From: Rhodospirillaceae bacterium
Lineage (GTDB): Bacteria; Pseudomonadota; Alphaproteobacteria; Dongiales; Dongiaceae
Assembly (NCBI GenBank): GCA_008012315.1
Contig: SSEL01000001.1
Coordinates: forward strand, 124,001-188,000
DNA length: 64,000 nt
Direction: 5' to 3'
Below the pieces are notes generated by a model, which saw nothing but the letters and a program-made list of their open reading frames with translations, made no database searches and was not told the DNA's origin. A program made the translations under genes and the position numbers. Shown here in pieces: positions 16,122-24,665 of the stretch. Each line of letters starts with the position of its first letter. The stretch's first letter is position 1.

Positions 16122-19022
16122 CTATTCGGCCGCCGTGGCTTCGATGCGGCGCGTCGCTTCGCGCTGCTTGTAGTACTGCGATTGCCATTCCGACGGCCGG
16201 TTGGTCGGCCGCACCTGCACCGCCGTCACCTTGTATTCCGGGCAGTTGGTCGCCCAGTCGGAATAGTCGGTGGTGATGACATTGGCGCCGGTGCCGAAAT
16301 GGTGGAACGTGGTATAGACCACGCCCGGCTGCATACGGTCGGAAACCTTGACCCGCAAAGTCGTTTCGCCGACCCGGCTGGCGATCGAGACGGTATCGCC
16401 GTCATGGATGCCGCGATCCTCGGCATCGTGCGGGTGCATTTCCAGCACGTCCTCCGGATGCCAGGCCACATTGTCGGTCCGGCGTGTCTGGGCGCCGACA
16501 TTGTAGTGCGCCAGGATGCGGCCGGTGGTGAGCAGCAGCGGGAAGCGCGGCCCGACCTTTTCCTCGGTCGGGATATATTCGGTGATCATGAACCGGCCCT
16601 TGCCGCGGACGAAGCCGTTCATATGCATGATCGGCGTGCCTTCCGGCGCCTTGTCGTTGCAGGGCCACTGCACCGGGCTCTTTTCCAGGAGCTCGAAGGA
16701 GACATTCTGGAAGGTCGGCGTCAGGCGGGCGATCTCATCCATGATCTCCGACGGATGCGTGTAGTTCATCGGATAGCCGAGGGCATTGGACAGCAACATC
16801 GTCACTTCCCAATCGGCATAGCCGGCCTTCGGCTTGACCGCGCGGCGAACCAGGTTGATGCGCCGCTCGGCATTGGTGAAGGTGCCGTCCTTTTCCAGGA
16901 AGGTCGAGCCCGGCAGGAACACATGGGCGTAATTCGCCGTCTCGTTCAGGAAGATGTCCTGGATGACGACGCATTCCATGGCGCTCAGGCCGGCGATCAC
17001 GTGCTGGATGTTCGGGTCAGACTGGGCGATGTCCTCACCCTGGATATAGATGCCCATGAAGGTGCCGTCGATGGCGGCATCCAGCATGTTGGGAATGCGC
17101 AGGCCCGGCTCCGGATCCAGCGTCACGCCCCAATCCTTTTCGAACTGCTGGCGCACCGCATCGGTCGAGAGATGGCGGTAGCCGGTCAGCTCATGCGGGA
17201 ACGAACCCATGTCGCAGGAACCCTGGACATTGTTCTGGCCGCGCAGCGGATTGATGCCAGCGCCGTTATGGCCGATATTGCCGGTCGCCATGGCGATATT
17301 GGCCATGCCCATGACCGTGGTCGATCCCTGGCTGTGCTCGGTGACGCCGAGGCCGTAATAGATCGCCGCATTGCCGCCGGTCGCATAGAGACGCGCGGCG
17401 GCCCGCACATCGGCGGCCTTCACCCCGGTGAAGCCTTCCACCGCTTCCGGCGAATTCTTCGGATCGGCGGCGAAAGCGCGCCAGCGGTCGAATTCCGCGA
17501 GGTCGCAGCGTTCGCGGACATAGTCCTCATCCACCAGGCCTTCGGTGACGATCACATGGGCAAAGGCGTTGAGCATCGCCGTATTCGTGCCCGGCCGCAG
17601 CGCCAAATGGTAATCCGCCGCGATATGCGGGTTCTTGACCAGATCGATGCGGCGCGGATCGATGACGATCAGCTTTGCGCCTTCCCGCAGGCGCCGCTTC
17701 ATGCGGCTGCCGAAAACCGGATGGGCATCGGTCGGATTGGCGCCCATCACCATGATGACATCGGCTTCCTCGACAGAATCGAAGTCCTGGGTCCCGGCCG
17801 AAGTGCCGAGCGTGGTGGCGAGGCCGTAGCCGGTCGGCGAATGGCAGACCCGGGCGCAGGTATCGACATTGTTGGTACCGAAGGCGGCGCGGATCAGCTT
17901 CTGCACCAGATAGGTTTCTTCATTGGTGCAGCGAGAGGAGGTGATGCCGCCGACCGAGGTGCGGCCGTATTTCTTCTGGATGCGCTTGAATTCGCTGGCG
18001 GCGTGATTGATCGCCTCTTCCCAGCTCACTTCCTTCCAGGGATCGGTGATCTTGGCCCGGATCATCGGCTTGGTGATGCGGTCCTTATGGGTCGTATAGC
18101 CCCAGGCGAAACGGCCCTTGACGCAGGAATGGCCGTGATTGGCCTTGCCGTCCTTGTAGGGCATCATGCGCACGACCTCATCGCCGCGCATTTCCGCCTT
18201 GAAGGAGCAGCCGACGCCGCAATAGGCGCAGGTGGTGACGACGCTGTGCTCCGGCTGGCCGGCTTCGATGATGGAGTTTTCCATCAGCGTCGCGGTCGGG
18301 CAGGCCTGGACGCAGGCGCCGCAGGAGACGCATTCGGACTCAAGGAAAGGCTGCGCTTCGCTCGGCGACACCATGGAGGCGAAGCCACGGCCGTCGATGG
18401 TCAGCGCGAAGGTGCCCTGGACTTCCTCGCAGGCCCGCACACAGCGCGAACAGACGATGCACTTGGTGGGATCGAAGGTGAAATAGGGATTCGACTGGTC
18501 CTTCGCCTTGTCGAAGTGGTTGGCGCCGTCGAAGCCGTAGCGCACTTCGCGCAGGCCGACCGCGCCCGCCATATCCTGCAGCTCGCAGTCACCATTCGCC
18601 GCGCAGGTCAGGCAGTCCAGCGGGTGGTCGGAGATGTAAAGCTCCATCACATTGCGGCGCAGCTTGGCGAGCTTGCCGGTCTGGGTCCAGACCTTGAGCC
18701 CCGCCTCGACCGGCGTGGTGCAGGAAGCCGGGGTGCCGCGGCGGCCCTCGATCTCGACCACGCAAAGCCGGCAGGAGCCGAACGCCTCCAGGCTGTCGGT
18801 GGCGCAGAGCTTCGGGATCTGGGTGCCCATCTGCATCGCCGCCCGCATGATCGAGGTGCCCTGGGGCACCGTCACGCTGTTGCCGTCGATCTCCAGCGTC
18901 ACCATCGGCGTATCGGCATGCACTTCCGGCGTCACGCCGGCGGCGCAGCTGCATTTGCTGCTGCCGCACATGCGCGGTTGTTCCGGGGCCGGCGTCCCGT
19001 AATCGATTTCCTTGATCAGCAT
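16122..19022 (-). CDS. fdsA: NAD-dependent formate dehydrogenase alpha (catalytic) subunit
   Basis: A 966-residue molybdopterin enzyme. The N-terminal third is NuoG-like: a [2Fe-2S] ferredoxin domain with CRLCVVEIEG, a His/Cys cluster site in HPLDCLTCAANGDC, and two [4Fe-4S] motifs (CIVCSRCVRAC and CVSCGACVQAC). A further cluster motif CAYCGVGC opens the bis-MGD domain. The active-site residue is cysteine, in CARVCHSPTGYGL, so no selenocysteine is used. The enzyme oxidises formate to CO2 and passes electrons via FdsG/FdsB to NAD+. The N-terminus has an extra cysteine-rich stretch (RMCGSSKCSCAAG) ahead of the ferredoxin fold. It follows fdsB after 76 bases. Confidence 0.96.
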   Translation of the reverse strand: MLIKEIDYGTPAPEQPRMCGSSKCSCAAGVTPEVHADTPMVTLEIDGNSVTVPQGTSIMRAAMQMGTQIPKLCATDSLEAFGSCRLCVVEIEGRRGTPASCTTPVEAGLKVWTQTGKLAKLRRNVMELYISDHPLDCLTCAANGDCELQDMAGAVGLREVRYGFDGANHFDKAKDQSNPYFTFDPTKCIVCSRCVRACEEVQGTFALTIDGRGFASMVSPSEAQPFLESECVSCGACVQACPTATLMENSIIEAGQPEHSVVTTCAYCGVGCSFKAEMRGDEVVRMMPYKDGKANHGHSCVKGRFAWGYTTHKDRITKPMIRAKITDPWKEVSWEEAINHAASEFKRIQKKYGRTSVGGITSSRCTNEETYLVQKLIRAAFGTNNVDTCARVCHSPTGYGLATTLGTSAGTQDFDSVEEADVIMVMGANPTDAHPVFGSRMKRRLREGAKLIVIDPRRIDLVKNPHIAADYHLALRPGTNTAMLNAFAHVIVTEGLVDEDYVRERCDLAEFDRWRAFAADPKNSPEAVEGFTGVKAADVRAAARLYATGGNAAIYYGLGVTEHSQGSTTVMGMANIAMATGNIGHNGAGINPLRGQNNVQGSCDMGSFPHELTGYRHLSTDAVRQQFEKDWGVTLDPEPGLRIPNMLDAAIDGTFMGIYIQGEDIAQSDPNIQHVIAGLSAMECVVIQDIFLNETANYAHVFLPGSTFLEKDGTFTNAERRINLVRRAVKPKAGYADWEVTMLLSNALGYPMNYTHPSEIMDEIARLTPTFQNVSFELLEKSPVQWPCNDKAPEGTPIMHMNGFVRGKGRFMITEYIPTEEKVGPRFPLLLTTGRILAHYNVGAQTRRTDNVAWHPEDVLEMHPHDAEDRGIHDGDTVSIASRVGETTLRVKVSDRMQPGVVYTTFHHFGTGANVITTDYSDWATNCPEYKVTAVQVRPTNRPSEWQSQYYKQREATRRIEATAAE

Positions 19023-19098
19023 GATGAACCCTTCCGTCCGACGGTAGTTGTGACTGCGGCGGTTGTAACCGTAATGAAGGCTGGCATCTGTGGCGGCC

Positions 19099-20667
19099 TC
19101 ATTCGGCGGCCTGGCGCGGCGCGGCGGCGCCGGGCGGCCGGTTGAAATCGGCGCCGAAATGCTTCACCGCGCTCTGAACCGGCATATGCGTCAGCCCGCC
19201 CAGGGCGCAAAGCGACCCGTCCCGCATGGTATCGCACAGATCATCGAGCAGATTTAAGTTCTTCTGCCGGTCGATTCCAGCGAGAATCCGGTCGATCACC
19301 TCGACGCCGCGGGTTGAACCGATCCGGCAGGGCGTGCATTTGCCGCAGGATTCCACCGCGCAGAATTCCATCGCGAAGCGCGCCTGGGCACCCATATCGA
19401 CCGTGTCGTCGAAGACGACGATGCCGCCATGGCCCAGCATGCCGCCGGCCGCCGCCATCGCTTCGTAATCGATCTGGGTATCGATCAGGCTATAGGGCAG
19501 GTAGGAGCCGAGCGGGCCGCCCACCTGCATCGCCTTGATCGGCCGGCCGCTGAGCGTGCCGCCGCCGAACGCTTCGATGACTTCCCGCAAGGTAACGCCG
19601 AAAGCCAGCTCGATCAGGCCGCCATATTTGACATTGCCGGCAAGCTGCAGCGGCATCGTGCCGCGCGAGCGGCCCATGCCGAAGTCACGGTAATAATCGG
19701 CGCCCTGGTCCAGGATCGTCGGCACGGCCGCGAAAGACAGCAGGTTGTTGATGATGGTCGGCTTGCCGAACAGGCCCTTGATGGCGGGCAGGGGCGGCTT
19801 TGCCCGCACCATGCCGCGCTTGCCTTCCAGGCTGTCCAGCAGCGAGGTTTCTTCGCCGCAGATATAGGCGCCGGCGCCGAGCCGGGTTTCCAGATGGAAC
19901 GCCTTGCCGCTGCCCTGGATGTTGTCACCCAGATAGCCGGCCAGCTTGGCCGCCTCGATCGCCCGGTTCATCTGGGCGAAGGCATGGGGATATTCGCTGC
20001 GGATATAGACGAAGCCCTTGGTGGCGCCCACCGCCAGGCCGGCGATGGTCATGCCCTCGATCAGCAGGAAGGGATCGCCTTCCATGATCATGCGGTCGGC
20101 GAAGGTGCCGCTATCGCCTTCATCGGCGTTGCAGACGATGTATTTCTGATCGGCCTCGGCCTTCAGCACGGTCTGCCACTTGATGCCGGTCGGGAAGCCG
20201 GCGCCGCCACGGCCGCGCAGGCCAGAATCGGCCACCGCCTTGACGATATCGGCGCGTTCCATGCCGAGCGCGTTCTTCAGGCCCTTATAGCCGCCATGGG
20301 CGAGATAATCGGGAATGGAGACCGGATCGGTAATGCCGCAGCGGGCAAAGGTGACGCGGTGCTGCTGCTTCAGATACGGCAGGTCTTCCGGCTTGCCGAT
20401 GCGCAGGTCATGTTTGCCGCCCTGCAGGAAGCCGGCAGCGAACAGGCCATCGACATCTTCCGGCGTCACCGGACCATAGGCGATGCGGCCTTCCGGCGTC
20501 GCCACTTCCACCAGCGGCTCCAGCCAGAACAGGCCGCGCGAACCGGTGCGGGTGATGCGGATATCCGCCTTGGCCTTCTTGGCGGCCTGCTGGATGGCCT
20601 CGACCACCTCGTCGGCGCCCAGCGCCAGGGCGGTGGCATCCATCGGAATGAAGAGATCGATCGCCAT
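19099..20667 (-). CDS. fdsB: NAD-dependent formate dehydrogenase beta subunit (NuoF-like, NADH/FMN site)
   Basis: A 522-residue protein fusing a thioredoxin-like N-terminal part (about residues 1-110) to a NuoF core. The core has the FMN/NAD glycine motif LRGRGGAGFPTGIKW near residue 155 and the [4Fe-4S] site ESCGKCTPCRIGSTRG near 450. It takes electrons from FdsA/FdsG and reduces NAD+. It starts one base after the fdsG stop, so the two are translationally coupled. Confidence 0.96.
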   Translation of the reverse strand: MAIDLFIPMDATALALGADEVVEAIQQAAKKAKADIRITRTGSRGLFWLEPLVEVATPEGRIAYGPVTPEDVDGLFAAGFLQGGKHDLRIGKPEDLPYLKQQHRVTFARCGITDPVSIPDYLAHGGYKGLKNALGMERADIVKAVADSGLRGRGGAGFPTGIKWQTVLKAEADQKYIVCNADEGDSGTFADRMIMEGDPFLLIEGMTIAGLAVGATKGFVYIRSEYPHAFAQMNRAIEAAKLAGYLGDNIQGSGKAFHLETRLGAGAYICGEETSLLDSLEGKRGMVRAKPPLPAIKGLFGKPTIINNLLSFAAVPTILDQGADYYRDFGMGRSRGTMPLQLAGNVKYGGLIELAFGVTLREVIEAFGGGTLSGRPIKAMQVGGPLGSYLPYSLIDTQIDYEAMAAAGGMLGHGGIVVFDDTVDMGAQARFAMEFCAVESCGKCTPCRIGSTRGVEVIDRILAGIDRQKNLNLLDDLCDTMRDGSLCALGGLTHMPVQSAVKHFGADFNRPPGAAAPRQAAE

Positions 20668-20668
20668 G

Positions 20669-21148
20669 TCAGCGGCCTCCCTTCAGCTTACCGATGAGGC
20701 TGTCGAAACGTTGCGGCGTGACCCGGGCATGCAGCTTGTCGTCGATCATCACCGACGGACCGCAAGCGCAATTGCCAAGACAGAATACCTGTTCCAGGCT
20801 GACGCTGCCATCCTTGCTGGTGCCATGATAGTCGACGCCGAGGCTCTTCTTTGCATGCTGTTCCAGCATACCGGCGCCCAGCGCCTGGCAAGCCTCGGCC
20901 CGGCAGACCTTGACCACATGGCGGCCGCCCGGATGCCGGCGGAAATCATGATAGAAGGTGATCACGCCATGCACTTCGGCGCGGCTCAGATTGAGCTCGT
21001 CGGCGATCAGCGGCACCGCTGCCTCGTCGACATAGCCGAAATGCGCCTGCAGGGCATGCAGGATCGGCAACAGCGCTCCATCCAACTTCTTCTTGCCGGC
21101 AATAATCTGCCGCGCACTGTCCTGGTTCCAGGACGCTTGCGTCGTCAC
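20669..21148 (-). CDS. fdsG: NAD-dependent formate dehydrogenase gamma subunit (NuoE-like)
   Basis: A 159-residue NuoE-like thioredoxin-fold ferredoxin. The four [2Fe-2S] ligands are visible in VCRAEAC and CLGNCACGP. It relays electrons between the catalytic subunit and the NAD-reducing FdsB. It is the first gene of the fdsG-fdsB-fdsA-fdhD-fdsD operon. The operon runs away from the LysR regulator gene at 21347, with about 200 bases between them for both promoters. Confidence 0.96.
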   Translation of the reverse strand: MTTQASWNQDSARQIIAGKKKLDGALLPILHALQAHFGYVDEAAVPLIADELNLSRAEVHGVITFYHDFRRHPGGRHVVKVCRAEACQALGAGMLEQHAKKSLGVDYHGTSKDGSVSLEQVFCLGNCACGPSVMIDDKLHARVTPQRFDSLIGKLKGGR

Positions 21149-21247
21149 GGCCTTCTCTCCCCGTCTGAAAACGGTCCAAACATCGCGTTAAGGATCATCG
21201 ATCACCAACTAAAGGCTTGAGGTCAAATCGAAGTTGTCACTTAATTG

Positions 21248-21262
21248 ATAGGACTTTTCTAT
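21248..21262. promoter_or_regulatory. LysR-type T-N11-A box between fdsG and the regulator gene
   Basis: ATAG-GACTTTT-CTAT is a perfect dyad with the T-N11-A spacing usual for LysR-family binding sites. It lies 85 bases ahead of the LysR gene and 100 bases ahead of fdsG. That is the expected position for one regulator controlling both directions. Binding is inferred. Confidence 0.5.
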
Positions 21263-21346
21263 TACACGATGGCGCGGCTGATACATTAACGGTCGGTCTG
21301 GGTATGAGGGTCATCCAAGCCCCCGTAAGGGTAGGGAAAATTATCC

Positions 21347-22264
21347 ATGCTGATCAAGCAGTTACAATACCTCGTGGCGCTCGGTCGCGAGCGTCATTTC
21401 GGACGTGCCGCCATCGCCTGCAACGTCTCGCAGCCCACACTTTCTGCCGGAATCCGACATCTGGAAGACGAGATGGGGGTACCGATCGTCGAACGGGCCC
21501 AGCGCTTCCGCGGCTTCACCCCGGATGGCCAGACCATCCTGGTCTGGGCCCAGCGGATCGTCGCCGATTACGAGGCGCTGCATCAGGATCTCAGCCTCGC
21601 CCGCCAGGGCCTGGCCGGCCAGTTGCGGATCGGCGTCATCCCCTCGGCCTTGCCGGTCACCTCGCTGATCACCGGCCCCTTCGCCCGGCAGCATCCGGGG
21701 GTCAATATCCTGCTCCGGTCATTGACCTCGAAGGAGATCCAGCGCGGCCTGGATACCTTCGAGCTGGAAGCCGGCGTCACCTATCTCGACAACGAGCCGC
21801 TGGATAATGTCCGGGTCCGTCCGCTCTATAATGAGAGTTATTTCCTGATCCAGTCGCGCCGCTTCGCCAAGGCCGATACCCAGACCGTCACATGGGAAGA
21901 AGCCGCCGCCTTGCCACTTTGCCTGCTGTCTCGCGACATGCAGAACCGCCGCATCATCGACAGCGTCTTCCGCAGCATCGGCCAGGAACCACGCGCCCAG
22001 ATCGAGGCCAATTCGCCGATCTCGCTGATCGCCCATACCCGCAGCAGCGCGATCGCCACCATCCTGCCGCTCAGCTTCCTGTCGCTGATCAACGGCCTGC
22101 CCGATCTCAGCATGCGCCGCCTGGTCAACCCGCAGCCCGCGCCGCAGATCGGCCTCGTTTATTCCGCCCGCGACCCGGTCCTTGCCGTGGTCAAGACCCT
22201 GATCGCCTCGATCCGCCGCCTCGACATGCAGAAAAGCGTCGACCTCGCCGCCGGGCTGGGATGA
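21347..22264 (+). CDS. fdsR: LysR-family transcriptional regulator of the formate dehydrogenase operon
   Basis: A 305-residue LysR protein. The N-terminal winged helix-turn-helix spans about 1-60 with SQPTLSAGIRHLE. The C-terminal ligand domain runs from about 90. It is divergently placed to fdsG, as is usual for the formate-responsive regulator FdsR. The symbol rests on this position as much as on sequence. The likely role is activation of the fds genes when formate is present. Its N-terminus (MLIKQLQYLVALGRERHFGR) is typical, so the start is secure. Confidence 0.88.
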   Translation: MLIKQLQYLVALGRERHFGRAAIACNVSQPTLSAGIRHLEDEMGVPIVERAQRFRGFTPDGQTILVWAQRIVADYEALHQDLSLARQGLAGQLRIGVIPSALPVTSLITGPFARQHPGVNILLRSLTSKEIQRGLDTFELEAGVTYLDNEPLDNVRVRPLYNESYFLIQSRRFAKADTQTVTWEEAAALPLCLLSRDMQNRRIIDSVFRSIGQEPRAQIEANSPISLIAHTRSSAIATILPLSFLSLINGLPDLSMRRLVNPQPAPQIGLVYSARDPVLAVVKTLIASIRRLDMQKSVDLAAGLG

Positions 22265-22280
22265 GGCGGCCGGCGGTGGG

Positions 22281-23324
22281 CTACTTGCGGAACTCTGCTG
22301 CATGCAGGTTGGCCAGCACGATTTCCCGCCACACCCGGGTCGGCGAAATCGAAGCATCCGGCTGGTCGTAATTGCCGGAGAAGATCACTGCTGCGAGACC
22401 GGCATCCGGCATCAGCCATAGCCGCTGTCCGCCATTGCCGAAACCGGCCATCCACGGCCTGTTGCCGCCGAATGCCGGCGCCGGGGCATCGCCGAGAAAC
22501 CAGAGGCGGCCGTAATGCAAGCCATCGCCCGTTGAAATCGCCGGTTTGAACGAGGCGGCGAGCCAGCTTTCCGAGATGATCCGGCGATCACGCCACCGGC
22601 CCTTGGCGATCAACATTTCGCCGATGCGGAGAAGATCACGGCTGCACAGCCGCAAACCGGATGCCGCCAAAGCTACGCCATCCCTGCCTGCTGACCACTG
22701 GAATGACGTGATTCCGAGCGGGTCGAACAAAGCCTCGCGGGCGAAAGCCGGAAGGGTCTTGCCGGTACCCCGCTCGATGAGCGCGCCGACAAGCGCAACA
22801 CAGCCGCCGGAATAAATCCATTGGCTGCCTGGTTCGGCAACGATCGGACGGTCCAGGGAGAAGCGGCATCGATCCCCTGCCAGTTCCATCGCGATCTCGC
22901 TATTGGCGGGATCGGTATAGGGAAGCGACTCATCCCAGGCCAACCCCATGGTCATGGTCAGCGCATGTTCCACTTTGAGGCCCATGCGCCGGGGATCGGC
23001 GGCAAGATCGGGATATTCGGGAAACTGTGGCAGCAGCGGCGCTTCCATTGACGGCACGAGCCCGCGATCAAGCGCAATCCCGTAAAGCAGTCCGACGATA
23101 CTCTTGGTCACCGAGCGGAGGTCATGGAGCACATCGGGTCCGAAAGAAACATGCCCGAGCGGCTGGCCCCAATTCTGGTCCAAGCCATCGTCATAGCGTT
23201 CGAGAATCAAGCTGCCGCCTTGGCTGACGAGCACTGCATGAAGCCCTCGCAACAGCCCGGACTGGATGCCGGCGGCTAGTTTTCGATCGACATCCGCTGA
23301 AAAACCCGGCCGGTCCGGTGTCAT
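22281..23324 (-). CDS. Serine hydrolase of the beta-lactamase / esterase (class C-like) family
   Basis: A 347-residue protein with the S-x-x-K nucleophile motif SVTK (Ser71, Lys74) in DLRSVTKSIVGLL. The second motif begins with tyrosine in WIYSGGCVALVG. Family members include esterases, D-amino-acid peptidases and penicillin-binding-protein relatives. True resistance enzymes are unlikely, because there is no clear signal peptide and no ampR-like neighbour. ATG 23324 has AGGGGCG upstream. The gene ends 17 bases from the fdsR stop, converging with it. Substrate unknown. Confidence 0.8.
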   Translation of the reverse strand: MTPDRPGFSADVDRKLAAGIQSGLLRGLHAVLVSQGGSLILERYDDGLDQNWGQPLGHVSFGPDVLHDLRSVTKSIVGLLYGIALDRGLVPSMEAPLLPQFPEYPDLAADPRRMGLKVEHALTMTMGLAWDESLPYTDPANSEIAMELAGDRCRFSLDRPIVAEPGSQWIYSGGCVALVGALIERGTGKTLPAFAREALFDPLGITSFQWSAGRDGVALAASGLRLCSRDLLRIGEMLIAKGRWRDRRIISESWLAASFKPAISTGDGLHYGRLWFLGDAPAPAFGGNRPWMAGFGNGGQRLWLMPDAGLAAVIFSGNYDQPDASISPTRVWREIVLANLHAAEFRK

Positions 23325-23417
23325 TGCATCGCCCCTAATGGAAACCGATCGATCATCGCTAGCAAATGGCGACCGAGCGCACAAGAACGGGAAGGGCGGC
23401 GATGCCTGCGTCTCGAC

Positions 23418-23906
23418 TCACACCCGCCGATACATGAAATACCGCCCGGGCGCGACATCGGCGGGCAGCGGCAGGGCGTCGAATTCGGCGGCATTGATTT
23501 CGCGGTCGGCGATCAGCACGGCGCCGCTTTTGGCCAGCTCTACGAAGCTTGGCGTCAGGGCGTCGGCGAGCGCGCGGTTGGCGGCGTCGTCACCGGTGCC
23601 GCAATCGGCATGCAGCAGAACCGATGCGGCGCCGAGCCGGGCAATCGCCTGCGGCAGGGTCTCGCGGAAATCGCCGAGGAACGTCAGGTCATCGGGCGGA
23701 ATGCAATCGGGATGGGCATTGATCTGCCGGTCGAAGACATAGATGCTCCGCTCCGGCAGCAGGCTTCGCAGGTGATCATAGGTGCGGCCATTGCCGAGCC
23801 CGAATTCCAGCGCATGGCCCGGTAATCCACGCACCAGGTCGGCCGCATGGTTCAGGCAGGAGCGCTGTGCCTGCATGCGGCGGATGAAACTGTCCAGACG
23901 ACTCAT
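23418..23906 (-). CDS. Class I SAM-dependent methyltransferase-like protein
   Basis: A 162-residue protein. Residues 33-41 (LEFGLGNGR) form the glycine-rich SAM-binding loop, and the acidic end of strand 2 is in IYVFDRQ. It is short for a methyltransferase and lacks a visible substrate-recognition extension. It could modify a small molecule or be a reduced family member. It lies downstream of the cNMP-binding gene on the same strand, with one TAGAGC repeat between. Whether it works with the ABC exporter is only a guess from position. Confidence 0.65.
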   Translation of the reverse strand: MSRLDSFIRRMQAQRSCLNHAADLVRGLPGHALEFGLGNGRTYDHLRSLLPERSIYVFDRQINAHPDCIPPDDLTFLGDFRETLPQAIARLGAASVLLHADCGTGDDAANRALADALTPSFVELAKSGAVLIADREINAAEFDALPLPADVAPGRYFMYRRV

Positions 23907-23937
23907 CGATAATGGTTCTTTCTCTTGTTCTTGCTTT

Positions 23938-24043
23938 TAGAGCATTTTCAAGCGAAGTGGGCACCGGTTCGCATGAAGAAAATGCGAAACAATACGGAGA
24001 TAGAGCATGTCCCGCGATTCAACAAAACGTGGCCATGCTCTAG
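23938..24043. repeat. TAGAGC mosaic repeat, family A copy 2
   Basis: A 106-base relative of 14225-14331. The first half folds as GCATTTTC...GAAAATGC around GCGAA...TTCGC. The second half pairs TAGAGCATG with CATGCTCTA at the very end. The terminal CTA (24040-24042) is, on the minus strand, the TAG stop codon of the cNMP-binding gene. Between the two copies the outer stem changes on both sides (CTT/AAG to ATG/CAT). Confidence 0.85.
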
Positions 24044-24492
24044 TCGTGATCGGCAACCGCATCGCGTAATTGCTCTGTCGTATGTTCCAGGCGCTGCGCC
24101 AGCACCCGCATGACCTCGATGGCGATCGAGGGAAAATCGGTGATCATGCGGAAGAACAGCTCTTTGGTGATTTTCAATGTCGTCAGCGGCTCGCGGGCAA
24201 TGATGGTGGCGGTACGCGGTATGTCGCAGAGAATGCCGATCTCGCCGACAAAAGCATCGCGCCCCATCTCCGCCACTTTCAGCGGGCCGCTAGGCGTGTT
24301 CACCATGACATCGGCGGTGCCGTCCAGGATGATATAGGCGGCATCGGCAAGATCGCCTTGGTTGAACAGTATTTCGCCGGGCTGATAGCTGGCCCTTTCG
24401 CTGGCGAAAGCCATGAGTTTCAACTTCGACGGCTCAACCTTGGTAAATAGCGGAATGCGCCGCAGGGCTTCGACATCGTCATGGATGCTCAT
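24040..24492 (-). CDS. Cyclic-nucleotide-binding domain protein
   Basis: A 150-residue single-domain protein. The phosphate-binding cassette is at about 81-97 (FVGEIGILCDIPRTATI) with Glu84 and Arg93, the residues that hold the cyclic nucleotide's ribose and phosphate. No DNA-binding helix-turn-helix follows, so it is not a Crp/Fnr regulator and probably acts by protein contact. It lies 173 bases downstream of the unusual ABC exporter on the same strand and may regulate it. Its stop codon is supplied by a TAGAGC repeat. Confidence 0.85.
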   Translation of the reverse strand: MSIHDDVEALRRIPLFTKVEPSKLKLMAFASERASYQPGEILFNQGDLADAAYIILDGTADVMVNTPSGPLKVAEMGRDAFVGEIGILCDIPRTATIIAREPLTTLKITKELFFRMITDFPSIAIEVMRVLAQRLEHTTEQLRDAVADHD

Positions 24493-24665
24493 CTTGCCGC
24501 TCCATCATGCGAAAATCCGTCGCTCCGAAACATACCGTTCCCAAACATCTCGTCCTCTTTTCGTCTGCACGGTCTTCCGCCGCTTGTAAGTAGGCTTGGC
24601 GACGCCTTGATGACACCGCCGAAGTTCACCGATCAAAATTCACCGGCCGAAAATCATCCACACCT

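Noticed and set aside
16122-19022. Possible selenocysteine formate dehydrogenase
   Set aside because: The active-site position is encoded as cysteine in VCHSPTG, with no in-frame UGA.
16062-19145. A very long open frame antisense to fdsA (also others antisense to glnD at 1440-4052 and to the ABC exporter at 24912-27377)
   Set aside because: Long antisense frames are expected in GC-rich genes. The encoded proteins are arginine/histidine-rich without recognisable domains, and the sense strand carries clear enzymes.
22281-23324. Class C beta-lactamase (antibiotic resistance)
   Set aside because: Only the SxxK and Tyr motifs of the wide serine-hydrolase family are seen; there is no clear signal peptide and no ampR partner.
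24040-24492. Crp/Fnr transcription factor
   Set aside because: Only the cyclic-nucleotide domain is present; the protein ends before any helix-turn-helix.
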